64,000 bases of DNA. It comes from Coriolopsis trogii (Eukaryota; Basidiomycota; Agaricomycetes; Polyporales; Polyporaceae). The notes under the pieces were generated by a model. The model made no database searches and was not told where the DNA came from. It saw nothing but the letters and a program-made list of their open reading frames with translations. A program made the translations under genes and the position numbers. The stretch covers positions 1,364,001-1,428,000 of the forward strand of contig JAHYIO010000003.1 in NCBI GenBank assembly GCA_020543525.1. The letters are read 5' to 3'. Below are positions 22,875 to 35,384 of this stretch, one piece after another (position 1 is the first letter of the stretch; each line of letters begins with the position of its first letter).

Positions 22875-23956
22875 GCCTTCACTTTGTATCCCTGCGTTCG
22901 TCACGTCGTCTGACCGCTTTGCACTGGTTGTATGTTATGAACTGCATCTACTCGACTATTGTTTTGTCCGTAATACAGAGATTGACAGCGAAAGAGAACA
23001 TTCGGTGCCAACGACGAGCGAAGGCTAGCGGTCGGGTAAGGACTAATGAAGGAGCGCGGAGCGCTATGATACCCCATTGACGAAAAAGGGTCCGCGAAGG
23101 GCGTCGGGAGCTCGATCAGCGGGAAGCTACGCGGACCTACAGCGGACCACAATGTCAAGAAGAGCGAGCGGCGGATAAGTAGACGAAGTACATTACATGC
23201 TGTCGGCCGTCGGCCGCTCCGGGATGGGCGGGGGCATTGAGGGCGTGGAGAGGCCGTGCGGTGGCTTCCCTCCGTCAGGGTCGCGAACGGCGCGTCATGA
23301 TGGGAGACGTCAGCGAAGGGCGCTGACACCCGGGATGGCAACTGGGCTGTTGCGTGCTGAGGTAAGGGGCCCGAATAGGCAGGCGAGGTTGTTGGGAAGG
23401 GACGGCGGGTGGGCGGCGAGCGTTACACGTGTCAACTGGGCCGACGACGAGAGCAGTTTCAGCGCAATCAAATTAGGTACATGCCAATCCTCAATTATTT
23501 TCCCCATTTTTGCCCTCTTGTTCGATGCGACCGGCTGCGTGCAGCCCTCGCGCTCTCCTCCCGTCCACGAGGTTAGCGTCCTGCCACCCTAAGAGGCCGC
23601 CTTTCCTCGCCCACCATCCCCAGGCCTTGGACATCTGCGTAACATACTGGTGCGTCTTCAGAAACCCCCTTCGACTGCGACTCCATTCTCCCTGCGTTCC
23701 CCGCATATACGACGCGTAGAAACGCGTCGTCTTGCTTTCTCTCCCTCACAACGCCTTCCGCGACATACCCGCTTTCTCTTTTGTCGCGTTTCCCGCCTCG
23801 TTCCACTCCGTTTCGCTCATTGCGCCCTCGAACAGCTTCATAACAAACGCGTCTTTAGATCCCGCGTAGAGCTCGTATATTGTAGCCATTCGTATGTGAG
23901 TCACCAACTCGCTTATTCCTACAGCATATAAACTCCTGCCAGGATTTCGACCTGCT
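22875..23956. other. Intergenic: kinesin-1 3' region and PUF promoter/leader
   Basis: About 1.1 kb without a convincing gene. The last ~400 bp are pyrimidine-rich with repeated CCTC/TTCC, like a long 5' leader for the PUF gene at 23957. Three ACGCGT hexamers lie at 23712, 23722 and 23847, the first two forming an inverted repeat. Open frames in this stretch show no family signature. Confidence 0.45.
23711..23728. repeat. Perfect inverted repeat of ACGCGT boxes
   Basis: GACGCGT, a 4-nt spacer AGAA, then ACGCGTC: a perfect 7-bp inverted repeat ~230 bp upstream of the PUF start codon. It could be a paired MBF-type binding site or a small hairpin in the 5' leader RNA. Confidence 0.55.
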
Positions 23957-26942
23957 ATGTCAACATCTAATATCGAAGCAACCCGTAATCCTTCTGGCTC
24001 ATCTTCGCAATCCCGAGGTCACTCTCCGACAAGTCCCCCCAATTCCGTGAGTTCCTCTCCGCACTACTGCACCCGTTTCCAGTCAGCTGAGGCCTTCATT
24101 TCCATTAGATAAACCCGCACAGGAAAGGCTCCGCAAACATGTTCGGTGTAGCAATGGCTCCCTCGAACGGCCTCAAGACTCTCAACTCAGGCTGGCAGGT
24201 AAGCGTCCGCTATGTAGCGATACTCAGCGCCCCCGTGCGCTAATGCGCGCTCAGGTCTGGGGAGGCGCAAGCGCGTCAAGGCATCCCTCTAGTTCTTCTA
24301 CCGCCGAGTCCACCATGTCTCACTCGTTGAGTGAGGGCTGGGCCTCGCGTTCCGTCAGCGGAACTTGGGACGAGATGGCGGACGCCCAACAGAAAGACTT
24401 GTCGAGTTTGGTACGTTGGGTGGTGCCTGCTTGACCTACGCGCTTTTCTTGTGATGTTCAGGCGGGGAAGCTCACCAGACGCGCTCTTTTTTGCAGGTGC
24501 GGCAACGGCAGGTTTCCGCCCAGTCGGCGGGGTTGCCAGCATCGGCAGCCGGCGTGTCCAAGCAGGGACAAATCTCCCAGCAGTACAACTCCGTGCTCGG
24601 TACGTCAATTTTGAGCGCTGGAGTCCGTGTCGCCCTCGGCTCATCATCTTCTTCGCAGGACCGAACGCAAGCCCTGTAGGTAACTACGACTCGCTGCAGC
24701 CCAACTCTCTGGTGGACAACGATCTCTCCGTCGCGCTCCGCGGCATGGCCGTTGAGGAAGACTATGGTCTTTCTCAGCAGAACGCGGCTTACAGGCAGAA
24801 TGTTCAACCGTCGGGAATGCCCCAGCATGGCCTTCCTATGCGCGGCCCTCAACAGCCTGCCAGGGGAACATACGGGGGCTATCCTCAGACCGATTATGCG
24901 GCGTACTACACCGGTCCTTCTTACTCGTACGACGCGTACCGGACATCCGACCCATACGGAACCTCTCCCGCTCTCACCCCCGCCTCCGCCGCTCCCAATG
25001 TATATCCTGGGTTGGGACCCCAGACGTTGCATCCGCACGCTATGACTGACCTCCATGCTCAGCAATTCTATGACTACGTCGGCTCACAACGAAGTCTAGG
25101 CTCGCAGTACTACTACCCAGCGCAGGCACTAGTGTACCACGCACCTCCTTCCCACTCCCCCATGCCTACGTCTCACCCACTTGCCGGTGGAGACAAACGT
25201 CGTGACCAGGTAAGGGCCTTGTTCGCTTGAAACCGGTGGAGTTCCTGATGAGATGACATTGCTCCCGTAGAACGTGTTGTACGCTAACCTTCGTTCATCA
25301 CCGTCGCCGCACTCTTCTCCGTACGGCACGAATGTAGAATACAGCCCACAGATGCCTCGCGGTGTTGTCTTCCCGCACGCCAGTCCCAACGGGGGTGGCT
25401 TCGGCCAGGGTGCTCGTCATGGTCGACGGGGAGATGGGGCGGTGAGGAGTGCACAGCTCGACGAGTTCCGGGCGAACAAGTCGCGCAAGTGGGAGCTAAG
25501 GGTCAGTCGTGCTGACACAACTTTATCTTGTATGGATATCGCGACTGACGCTAGTGCCGGGTCTAGGATATCTTTGGGTATATTGTTGAGTTCAGCGGGG
25601 ATCAGCACGGGTCCCGGTTCATCCAGCAGAGACTGGAGGCTGCCTCCAGCGAGGAGATGGAGATCGTCTTTGACGAGATTGTGCCTCAATACGCTATCCA
25701 GCTGATGCAGGACGTCTTCGGCAACTATGTGCGTCTCTTGTTTGAAACCGGGCGGCAGTGTCAGACTCACGCATTATCCGTAGGTTGTGCAGAAGATGTT
25801 CGAGTATGGCACGGCGGCGCAGAAGGCACGCCTTGTCAATACAATGGAAGGCCAAGTCCTTGGCCTGTCACTGCAGATGTACGGCTGTCGTGTGGTCCAG
25901 AAGGTACAGACGGTTCATCCATTCTTCGTGCCATGCACCGGCTGACTTAGCGGTTCGCCAGGCGATTGAGTACGTCAATCCTGACCAGCAGGCGATGTTT
26001 GTGGCGGAGCTCAGCCCTAGCGTTATGCGTTGCGTCAAGGACGCGAACGGCAACCATGTCAGTCTGTCTCGTGTTCACCTCCGCGCTCCGAAACTCACGG
26101 CAGTTCTTACAGGTGATTCAGAAGATCATTGAGCATGTGGTACCAGAACGCCTCGGGTTCATCAACGAGTTCCGTGGAAACGTGTATGAACTCTCGACAC
26201 ACCCGTATGGTTGTCGCGTTCTCCAGCGCTGCTTCGAGTATCTGCCTGAAGCTCAGACACGCCCGCTTTTGGACGAGTTGCACAAGTACGTCTCGAACCT
26301 CATGATCGACCAGTTCGGGGTAAGTGCCTCCGTTCGCACATGTTTCATGCAACGGTCGTCTTATATGGAGCGCAGAACTACGTTGTCCAATTTGTCCTGG
26401 AGAACGGCAAGCCACAGGATCGTGCGATGATTATTGCGAAGCTCACCGGCCAGATGAACAACATGGCAAAGCACAAGTTTGCGTCGAACGTGTGCGAGAA
26501 GGCGTTGATCACCGCGGACGCGGACAGTCGTCGACAGCTTATCGATGAGATCATGACTCCGAAGCAGGACGGGATCAGTCCGATCATGGGACTCATGAAG
26601 GACTCGTTCGGGAGTGAGTACCGGTTCTCTTTATGAGCGTTTTGGACGGGAGTAATAAAACAAACGCCTACAGACTACGTCCTGCAGCGCGCTCTCACCG
26701 TGGCCGAGGGCGAGCAGAAGGAGCTCCTGATCGCCAAGGTCCGGCCGCACCTTGTCAACATGAGGAGGTACTCGAGTGCCTACAGCAAGCACCTGGCGGC
26801 CAGTGAGTTTACCTTCATATGAATCCATCTGTATCAATATTGACAATCATATGAAGTTGAACGGCTGCTCGAGAAGTGCTCGGTGACATCTGGCCCTGCG
26901 GCCGAGGCTGCCATCGGGGAGGTCAAGGCCGACTCGTCATAG
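23957..26942 (+). CDS. Pumilio/PUF-family RNA-binding protein
   Basis: Thirteen exons: 23957..24046, 24109..24198, 24255..24410, 24497..24599, 24659..25209, 25271..25501, 25567..25728, 25784..25903, 25962..26057, 26113..26319, 26376..26613, 26674..26802, 26857..26942; 752 residues. PUF proteins bind 3' UTR motifs and recruit the deadenylation/decay machinery. The first ~430 residues are low complexity (Ser, Gln, Gly, Tyr). The C-terminal Pumilio domain has all eight repeats. Their RNA-contacting five-residue motifs, in order, are SRFIQ, NYVVQ, CRVVQ, NHVIQ, CRVLQ, NYVVQ, SNVCE and NYVLQ. This is the same order of side chains as human PUM1/PUM2 and yeast Puf3, which predicts recognition of UGUANAUA. 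Most introns fall at repeat boundaries. The class (Puf3/PUM type) is well supported; targets are unknown. Confidence 0.95.
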
Positions 26943-27708
26943 GATACCAAGACCGTTTGCCGCCGTCGTCTTTCTACATACTCTATATGGCCCGCTCGCA
27001 AGCATCTATAATCTCACGCATCACCGTCATCAGTGTAAGGAAAGGAATCATCCATCTCTGTCTCTTCCTCCGTCTCTCCATCTCTTGCTCGCATTTCTCC
27101 GCATCTACCATCGTCTACACTATCATACGCATCTTGTCTTACAATGTCATCGCTGCACGTCGCTCTGCATCCTCCATATAATCGCCTCGCTCCTTTTCTC
27201 GTTTGTTGGATATTGCATTCGGACTGTGTCCATAGCCTCTCTGCATCCCATGGATTCTGTCCCGTCGATATCATACATACGCACATCGTTTTAGTAGCCA
27301 CTAGTTACCCCCACAGCAGTGCTTAGCATCTCTACAACCAATCGTTGATATATACGTTTTCCCGTCCATACCGTTGTACTCGCTCGGACTCGAGTACTGG
27401 CCCACATACATCGATAGATACAGCTGGTATAATCTGCAATCCATAGTACTCGTGACTTGCCATCTTTCCTAGTGTGACCACTTGTTGACGTTGTTGACTG
27501 GTCTGGTTGGGTTTCCAGAAGTTCCTGCGTTCCTGTTGGCTCTTCGTGTCGGAGCGCCCGTCCGTGCATCCGAGCCACTCGTCTGCGCCGCTCGGACTCG
27601 TTCTCTCTTTCGATCCTCGATCTTCAGGTTACTGCGAGCATCCGACTCCGACGTTAACCACCACCGCCCCGATCTATCTGGACACATCGACGCGTGATCA
27701 AGGAGCTC
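26943..27708. other. Intergenic between PUF and RPAP3-like genes
   Basis: 766 bp with no convincing coding frame. It is T/C-rich on the plus strand (many CATC, CTC and TCTC runs), which fits a PUF 3' UTR followed by the promoter of the next gene. One ACGCGT lies at about 27690, just before the next start codon. Confidence 0.45.
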
Positions 27709-29207
27709 ATGTCGGCTGTGGCGCAACAAGAGAAGGACAAGGTACGCGTTCATCACCGTGGTCAGTTCTCGCGAAGTATCTTCATTCATTCCAGTCCGCT
27801 ATGTGACATTAGGGCAACGCGGCGTTCAAGACCGGGGACTTCCCCACCGCCATCGGGCACTATACTGCTGCGTTTCTCGCGGATCCTGCGAATGCGACGT
27901 ACCCGCTCAACCGAGCCGCTGCGTATCTCAAACTAGGCAAGTGAGTGCGTGTTGGTCTGTCTTTCTCGCTGGAGGGATGGCGCGCCTTATGTTCTCGTGT
28001 TGTGCCCGGGCGATGTTCTCAGAAATGAAGATGCGGAGCGGGACTGTGATACAGTGCTGAGGTTGGACGGGGAGAACGTGAAGGGGTACTTTCGGAGAGG
28101 CCAAGCGAGGCTTGCGCTGCAGAAGTTGAAGGAGGCGGAGTCAGGTACGTATGCTCAGGTTCTGCCTCGAAGGGTCGTCACAAACTCGACTTGAAGATTT
28201 CCAGCATGCGTTGAGGCTGGAACCTGCGAATCAGTCTGTGAAGCAAGAGCTCAAGAAGGTGCAAGATGCGATTAAGGCCGCCCCCCCTCCCAAAGCACCG
28301 GTAGGTGTGACTGTATAGAAATGTGGTTTGCGTTCGCTCTGACACGACTTCAGCGGAAACCAATTGATATTCCATCGCCTGCACAAACACCTTCTACCAG
28401 TACACTGCCCCCCAAAAGACGACGCGTACCGATCACGATTATCGAACCTGACTCTACACCGGCACTCACTTCTACTTCGTCGGGCAAAGGCGCTGATCTC
28501 CTCACCCCAGTGTCGTCTAGACCGCTCAACGGATCTGCAGCCCAGGGCTCTCAGATCCCTGCGACTCCGACGCCAACGGATACTGCATCATCTACATCAA
28601 ACCCACCTCCCCAGAGCTTCAAGGAAGCAAAGGCCGCCCGGGAAGAAGCACGACCCAGAGGTGGCATCTTCAGGTCTGACGGACGGACAAGTCTCTTCTA
28701 CGCTCCAGACCCGTCCAACGGCGAGACGAAGGCGCCCAAGCGCGAACCTCCACAAACACTGGTGGCGTTCATGCGGATATGGGAGACACTCAAAACGGAA
28801 GACGAACGTTGGGACGTGCTCCGCGTGGGTAACCGTGACATCGCATATGACCACGCAAAGGTTCGCTGACGTGGACCAATCCGTAGCAAATCCCGGCGGC
28901 ACGCCTGCCCGCGCTGTTCAAGACATCCCTGGACGCATCCGTGCTTGGGGGGATACTGCGAAGCTTGCGGGTCGCCCTCGCGGCCGAGCCGGATGATGGA
29001 GAGCGCGCAGAGGTCGTACGCGCTTACATGGTGAACCTTCCGCGAGTGCCGCGATTCAGCACCGTGTCAATGATGATGAAGGACGATGAGCGGGCAGAGG
29101 CCCAGACTGTGTGGAATCTCCTTGGACGAGCCCGCAAAGATGGTGTTGAGGGCGAGAAGGACAAGCGGAAGGAGGACGGGTCGAGAGCGGCGTGGGGTTG
29201 TCACTGA
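27709..29207 (+). CDS. RPAP3-like TPR co-chaperone
   Basis: Six exons: 27709..27741, 27813..27940, 28023..28144, 28197..28300, 28354..28824, 28887..29207; 392 residues. The N-terminus is a three-motif TPR domain (KGNAAFKTGDFPTAIGHYT, NRAAAYLKLGKNEDAERDCD, FRRGQARLALQKLKEAESD). A Pro/Ser/Thr-rich linker with a basic PPKRRR patch follows. The C-terminal ~120 residues (SFKEAKAAREEARPRGGIF, then LVAFMRIWETLKTEDERW and the helical end) have the look of an RPAP3_C domain. RPAP3/Tah1-type proteins bridge Hsp90/Hsp70 to the R2TP complex, which assembles RNA polymerase II, snoRNPs and PIKK kinases. A start codon at 27709 is chosen because no upstream ATG is in frame. The domain call is from memory of the family; a different TPR-plus-RPAP3_C protein (Spag1-like) is possible. 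Confidence 0.82.
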
Positions 29208-29528
29208 TTGCTAGATGCCCGTCGAGACATTTGAACAACTTGTCAAGTTGTAGTCATGCGCTGCGAGTCTCTCGGGGTCACTGGATGTATTTGTGTTGCT
29301 ACGATCGTAAGTGAGAGCGAAGGGAATGAAGATGCGTAGGTAAGAGGTGATGGTAAGGACACATACGTTGGCGCGGGCCGTCGGGAGACGGGGATACGTG
29401 GTCGTGCAAACTAGGCCAAATACGTCTCCAAGCCTCCTCCACCGTCACTTGGACCCCCTCGCGCGAGCGTTTTCCTCTCTTCTTTCTCTCACTCGTCTTG
29501 CTGGGTCCTGGCTGGCCGTCCTTTGAAC
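29208..29528. other. Intergenic: RPAP3-like 3' region and SEC16 promoter
   Basis: 321 bp between tandem genes. The half nearest SEC16 is pyrimidine-rich (CCTCC, CTCTC, TTTCTCTC). No further gene is seen. Confidence 0.45.
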
Positions 29529-32500
29529 ATGTCCACCCCTGGCGAGGCTGCATCTCTTTTTGGGACACCAGACAGTGCTCCCGACCCATTCTCTGCCGCG
29601 CTAGGTGGCGAGACTCAGGACGAACCCAGCAGTCACGACGCACCAGCCGCAAATGCTGTCTCGGACTTGTTTGGATCGGCTACGGAGGATTTTCCTCTCG
29701 ATGGAGCTAGCTCTTCGGACGCAACGCAACAGGATGCGCAACAAGCGTGGTACGACCCAGCGGCCCAGCAGTCTTACTCTTATGACACTGCTGCAACGTC
29801 CGGCTATGCGCAGAGCTACCAATCACAGCCGTCGTATGCGCAGACGAATGGGACGTACTCTCAGTACGCGCAGTACGGTCAGCATGGGCAGAGCAGTGCG
29901 TACATTCAACCTGCCGCGTCGACCACTTCCAGTGAGTTTTCATGCGTCCGTAATGTGGCTTGCCTCTCATGCGGGCGGTACAGCGTATGAGCCGACATAC
30001 ACTCCGCAAACGAGCTACGCACCCCAGACATACGCGCCTTCATACTCTCAGACTGCTTCTCCGTATGTCCCCGCGAGCACCGCCCAACAGGCTCCAGTCA
30101 CGCAAAATGGCACGTACTCCGCCCCCTCTTACGACCCGTACAAGCCTGCTAAGGCGCAACCGAGCTACGAACCCGCGGCTCAGGCCACAAGTACTCCAGC
30201 TCCTGTACAGTCGACTTATGACCCCTACAAGCCCTCATACAATGCCGCTCCCGCTCAGGCCCAGACGCATTCGTATGCTACGAATTCACACACGTCGGCG
30301 TATGCTCCTCAGGTAGCTGTACCGGCCCCGCCGGCTCCCCTCGTAGCAGCACCTCCTCCCCCAGCACCTGCCGTATCTATTGACCATTACCGTCCGAAGA
30401 CATTGAACGCGTATGACCCACCGATACCTCCGCTCAAGGTCAAGCATGTCACTGTACCTCCCCGTCCAGTATACAGCACCCCGACTCCCCCACCCTTCTC
30501 TCCACCTCCTCGGACGACGTTGACACCTCAGTCTATCGCCCCTCCACCCAAGGGCCCGCCTCGTCGGACACCCGATCCTCATGCTGTCTCTCCGCGACGA
30601 GACAGTTATACCTCTTCCACAGTGAATGGCTCGTCACACCATGCAGTGGGGCCATCTCCCTATGCCCCGCCCGCTGCACCCGCTGCGAATGGAGCAACGT
30701 ACAATCCTTATCAGCCTTCCCATACGTCGCAGACAAGTCATGATACGACGCCCCCTGCGCACGCGCCTTACGGAGGAGCTGGTCAGAATGGCGGATATCT
30801 CCCAGAAGGATTGCCGAAGGTCAACGATACGTTTGCTCCTACCAATTCCACCTCTCAGTACACGGCCGGTTTACCTCAGCATTCTGACCCGTTCGGGGCG
30901 TCGACTCATCACTCGTCTCCCATAGACCACGCGAGTCCCAAGTCAGACGGACCGGCTGAGCGAGTGGCTTCACCTTTACGTGACGCAATACCAGAAGTAG
31001 ATGAGGAAGGGATGTTCGACGGCGCGGAGGAGGCAGACGTTACTCCGTTTGCCGCATCGTCTCCTCCAACAACTACGGGTTTGGGTCCGGCTGTCGGATC
31101 TACGTGGCCAAATCAGGCAGCTCACCCTCCTCCAAGTCACGGTCCTTCCTCTCCAGACAGGACGTTGTCACCTCCCCGTGCGTCTAATGCAGCCCCTCCT
31201 CCGGTGTCCCACATTGCCCCTCCTCGCACATCCAGCGCAGCTCCTCAGACGACGTATGACCCATACGTACCATCAGTGAAGTCGAACGTGTCCGATAGGG
31301 CCAAGTCGCCTGGCGCATCATCGGTCAGGTCTGTCGCAAGCGTCCCAAAGAATAGCTACGACCCACCAATGCCCCCGATACCCATGCCGCCAAGGAGAGA
31401 CTCCGCCAGTACCAACATTTCTCCGACGTTGAGCAGACCATTGTCTAGCATGTCGCGAAGATCGACATTGTCAAGCTCCTATGAGCCCGCGCCTGCTTCA
31501 GAGCTGAAACGCACAGCCTCGCCTTCTGGTTCCATACGATCCGTTACAGCTCCCAAGCAGAACGCGTACGATCCTTACGCGCCTGCGGACAAGTCTGCCG
31601 GTCCCTCCACACATGGTCGTAGTACCTCCAATGGCTCCACCTATTCTACAACCTCAGTTGCGGACCCATATGCACCCACGCGTCACCCGGTGCGGACATC
31701 TAGCGAGCACCAGTACAGTAGCTTCGCTCTGCCTGCCACAACTTATGCGCCAAATGGTTCAGGTCCAGCTGTCCCTCCGGTGCCTACTTACGACCGCACC
31801 GGCGCACAAGTTGTGACACTTGCTGCTCCGCTACACTCCACATACGCGCCTTCGCCTTCTCTCTTGGGCACGAATGATCCTCTCGGTCGGACGTCAGCCC
31901 GAGTGCCAGTCATCAGCTTTGGCTTCGGCGGAAAGTTGGTGACGTGCTTCCACGGCGCGAACATGCACACCGGTTTTGACGTCGCCTTGTCTGCGCGCCA
32001 GTCTACGGACATCAAGATTCACTCGTTGAACAAGGTGATCCCCGAGTCTGCGCTGGATACCTCGGCTACATCCTTCCCTGGGCCGCTGTATTCTGACCCT
32101 GGCTCGCCGACTGCGAGCCTTGTTCGGACCGGGGCACAAGCGCAGAAAGCCAAGAAGGCGAAGGTCATCAAATATCTTGAGGATCGGGCGGAAGAGATGG
32201 CTGCTGGTCTGGGATACCACCGTCCGGGTACGGTGGACAGGAGTCGCGCGGAGGCGAAGCGGATATTGGTCTTGCTCCTCAAGGTTATGGTCGAGAATGA
32301 TGGGCGTCTGTCTGGAAGGTCAGTGGAGAGTGAACGTCCCCGTCTAACGAGTTGTCCTGACTTTGCATTACAGTCCACAAATTGACTCTGCGGTACGCAC
32401 TGCTTTGGCGCCGCATGATGGCGTGTCCCCTTCTAACGAGGCCCCGTTGGCCGGTGGGACTGGCATGATCCCGGCCACCTCGGCGGAGCTTTTGTCAAGT

Positions 32501-35160
32501 GGCTACTCCCTCTCTTCCTCCATCCCGAATTTGCAGGATGAGACCGTCTCGAAAACGGTCGTTCGCGCGTCCCAGCTTGACAAGATTCAAGAGTTGCTCG
32601 CAAAAGGCGACCGTCGGGGCGCGTGTCACTACGCCGCTGACGAGAAGATCTGGTCTCATGCGTTGCTCATCGCTAGCAGCATTGACAAGGAGTGCTGGAA
32701 GGAAGTCGTTACCGAGTGGATACGTGCTGAGCTTGTGAGCGACGAGGCTCAAGTGGACGTTACGAACGGTCGGGAACCTCTGCGGGTCGCATACAGTTTG
32801 TTCGGAGGGAATGGTGCTTCTGCGGGTAAGCATCATATGTTCCGTCATTGTGAACGCGCTACTCATCATCTCTCTCGCAGTGCAAGAACTCGTTCACCCC
32901 AAGTCTCTTTTGCAACACAACCAAAAAAGCTTGCAGATCCCCCAGCCGCAGATGACAGTCACCCCAATGACTCCCAACTTCAACGTTTCTCAACCGCTGA
33001 ATATTTCCCAAGAGGTTTTGGCTAACTGGGCGAAGACCGCAGCGATGATCCTGACGAACCCCTTGACACCGGACTCATCGGCCGCTCTCACTGCTCTGGG
33101 AGACCAACTGGCCGCGCACCAATGGACAGAGGCCGCACATGCCTGGTATGTAGTTTGTTCACGTGATGTCGGACAGTAGTCTGACCGTTTTACTAGCTAT
33201 ATGCTCTCTCCGCAAACCTCGCCTCTCAATTTCCTAGGGACGCCGAGGTTGACATTGCTCGGCAGCTTGCCACCCACTGCGTCACCCTTGTATTACAAGG
33301 ACTCCGATCCCGTCATCTTGTCGGAGATTTTGGAATTCGCAATGTCGCTGGCTACACCCGCTAAAGGACAAGAGCCTTTCGCCGGTTTCCCTCACCTCCA
33401 GCCTTATAGGCTCCTTCATGCCACATCTCTTGCTGAGCTGGGTCACGTCCAGTTGGCTACCAGGTATGTAACGTGTGCGTATGTTCCAGCTCGTGCCTGA
33501 CTGCTCGTATAGGTACTGTGAGGCTATAACGGCGTGCATCAGCCGTGGTTCTCCTCATCAAGTGAATGTGGCTTTCGTTGAGCAGCTCAAGAGCCTCACC
33601 GACCGTCTCATCGCTGCTCCTCAACTAGACAAATCAGGGTCTTGGATAGGTGGCAAGATGGCGAAGCCTAGTCTTGATAGCATTGGCAATTGGCTCGAGG
33701 GTCGTTTCACCAAGTTTATTGCTGGCGAAGGCGACTCGCCTCGTCCTGAGGAAGCCAAAGGAATGGCCCAGCAGCAGGCGTATACCGGACCATTCGCAAA
33801 CTATAGCTCGATATCATCGGCTACAACATCCGCGTACCCGTCCCCTCATCAATCGGTCACAGACCTTACGGACGTTTCAGGCCCTCCGGCGCCTCCTTTC
33901 CGCACTGGATCCGCTATGGCTAACCGCCCTCCGTCTCGCACTCACATTCAGATAAATCGGGCAGCGTCCGCCATGGACAATGTACGTTCTTTCCAGCGTG
34001 CAGGATCACCCATCGCTCGTGTTGCGTCTGCGAATGCTGCGACATTTGCTGACGCTGCGTCCTACGGACAGGCACGGACCCCGTACGGCAACGGGTACAC
34101 TCCCGGATCTGATCATCTCAGAGCGGGGAGCAATTCCCATGGTGACGTGTACGGCGAGGGACAGCATGCACAAACGCCAAGCACAGCGTCTTCATGGGGG
34201 TGGGGTGCATCAGAGTCAGACGTGTCCACTCCCACGGCGTCGACGTTCGTACATATGGACGATGAGCCGTCCTCCGGGACGTCGAATTCTGAGTTCATCT
34301 CCTTAATGGACTCCCCGATGCTGTCCGCAACGCCTACCGCTTCGAAGCAGCAGGACGCACCTGCTTCGCGTCCTGCGCATAATGACTTTGACGACGATGA
34401 TGATGACCTCGGTCTCGGGAACGCGTCGCACAAGAAGGCCACCAAAGCCGAAAACGGCAATGCTGGCTCGGACGCTCCCGCAAAGGAGGAAGAGAAGCCA
34501 AAGGCTGCGGAAACAAAGAAGCCAGGTGGGTAGCTCAACACGATCTCGTACAATGTGAAGATACTGACCACTGCACGCAGAGCTGCAACAAACCCCATCC
34601 AGTGGATGGTTGAGCCGCTTCTGGAAGCGTTCAGATTCCACTTCCCCTGCGCCTGTGAAGGCGAACCTCGGAGAGGAGTCGTCATTCTATTATGACAAGG
34701 AACTCAAGCGATGGGTTAACAAGACTGTGAGTCTGCCTGGCCTTACCCATCAGTTGGCTCTCGCTGACAACCCGCATAGGCTGGCGGTGAGGCTCCCAAG
34801 GGCAATCCGCCTCCGCCCCCTCCTCGCGCGCAGACAGCGTCGCCTGGACGGCAGCTCGGCGCAGGACCCCCGCCTCCGTCCCCGTTGGGCCCTCCGCCCC
34901 CCCGTCCGGCAACGGCACACCCCATCGACCTGTCAACTGAGCCTCCTCGGAGACCTCCGACACGCGCGCGCTCGAACCTCGTCCCAAGTGACGCGGAAGG
35001 GATACCGTCTGCGCCTCCTTCGCCTCTCCCCCCAACCGCGTCTGGCACTCCACCGCCTGGTAATGGTCCTCCACGTGGAGGTGCCCGTGGTGGAGGCCCG
35101 AAACGGAACCTCCGGAGTCGCTACGTCGATGTATTCCAGCAGGAAGGAGCGGCCAGCTAG
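29529..35160 (+). CDS. SEC16: COPII coat assembly scaffold SEC16
   Basis: Eight exons: 29529..29931, 29984..32318, 32374..32825, 32881..33145, 33197..33463, 33513..34525, 34581..34726, 34780..35160; 1,753 residues. SEC16 marks ER exit sites and organises Sec23/24 and Sec13/31. The first ~800 residues are disordered, rich in Pro, Ser, Tyr and Gln, with a recurring Y-D-P-(Y/P)-x-P motif. The central conserved domain starts at ISFGFGGKLVTCFHG and continues through KYLEDRAEEMAAGLGY. The ACE1-like helical region follows (LDKIQELLAKGDRRGACHYA, HLQPYRLLHATSLAELGH). The C-terminal conserved motif (GWLSRFWKR, then EESSFYYDKELKRWVNK) is last, with a polyproline tail. The central domain binds Sec13 and the C-terminal region binds Sec23 and Sec12 in yeast. 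Introns are short and canonical. Confidence 0.94.
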
Positions 35161-35384
35161 ATTTGAACATTGCGCTGTTTTCTGCGTGTCTCACTGCTTG
35201 CGGGACCCCTTGTCTCTTTCGCTCTGTATCGATATTATGTTCGCATTGATTTTTTTGGAATGGACACGACGATATGATGATCGCTCTGACATACGCTCGT
35301 ATTCACGCCCATGTACAGTCATGTCATGCAGTAGATAGTAGATGATTGTTACCGGGATCTTTCTTCTTACATGCGCAGGAGTGC

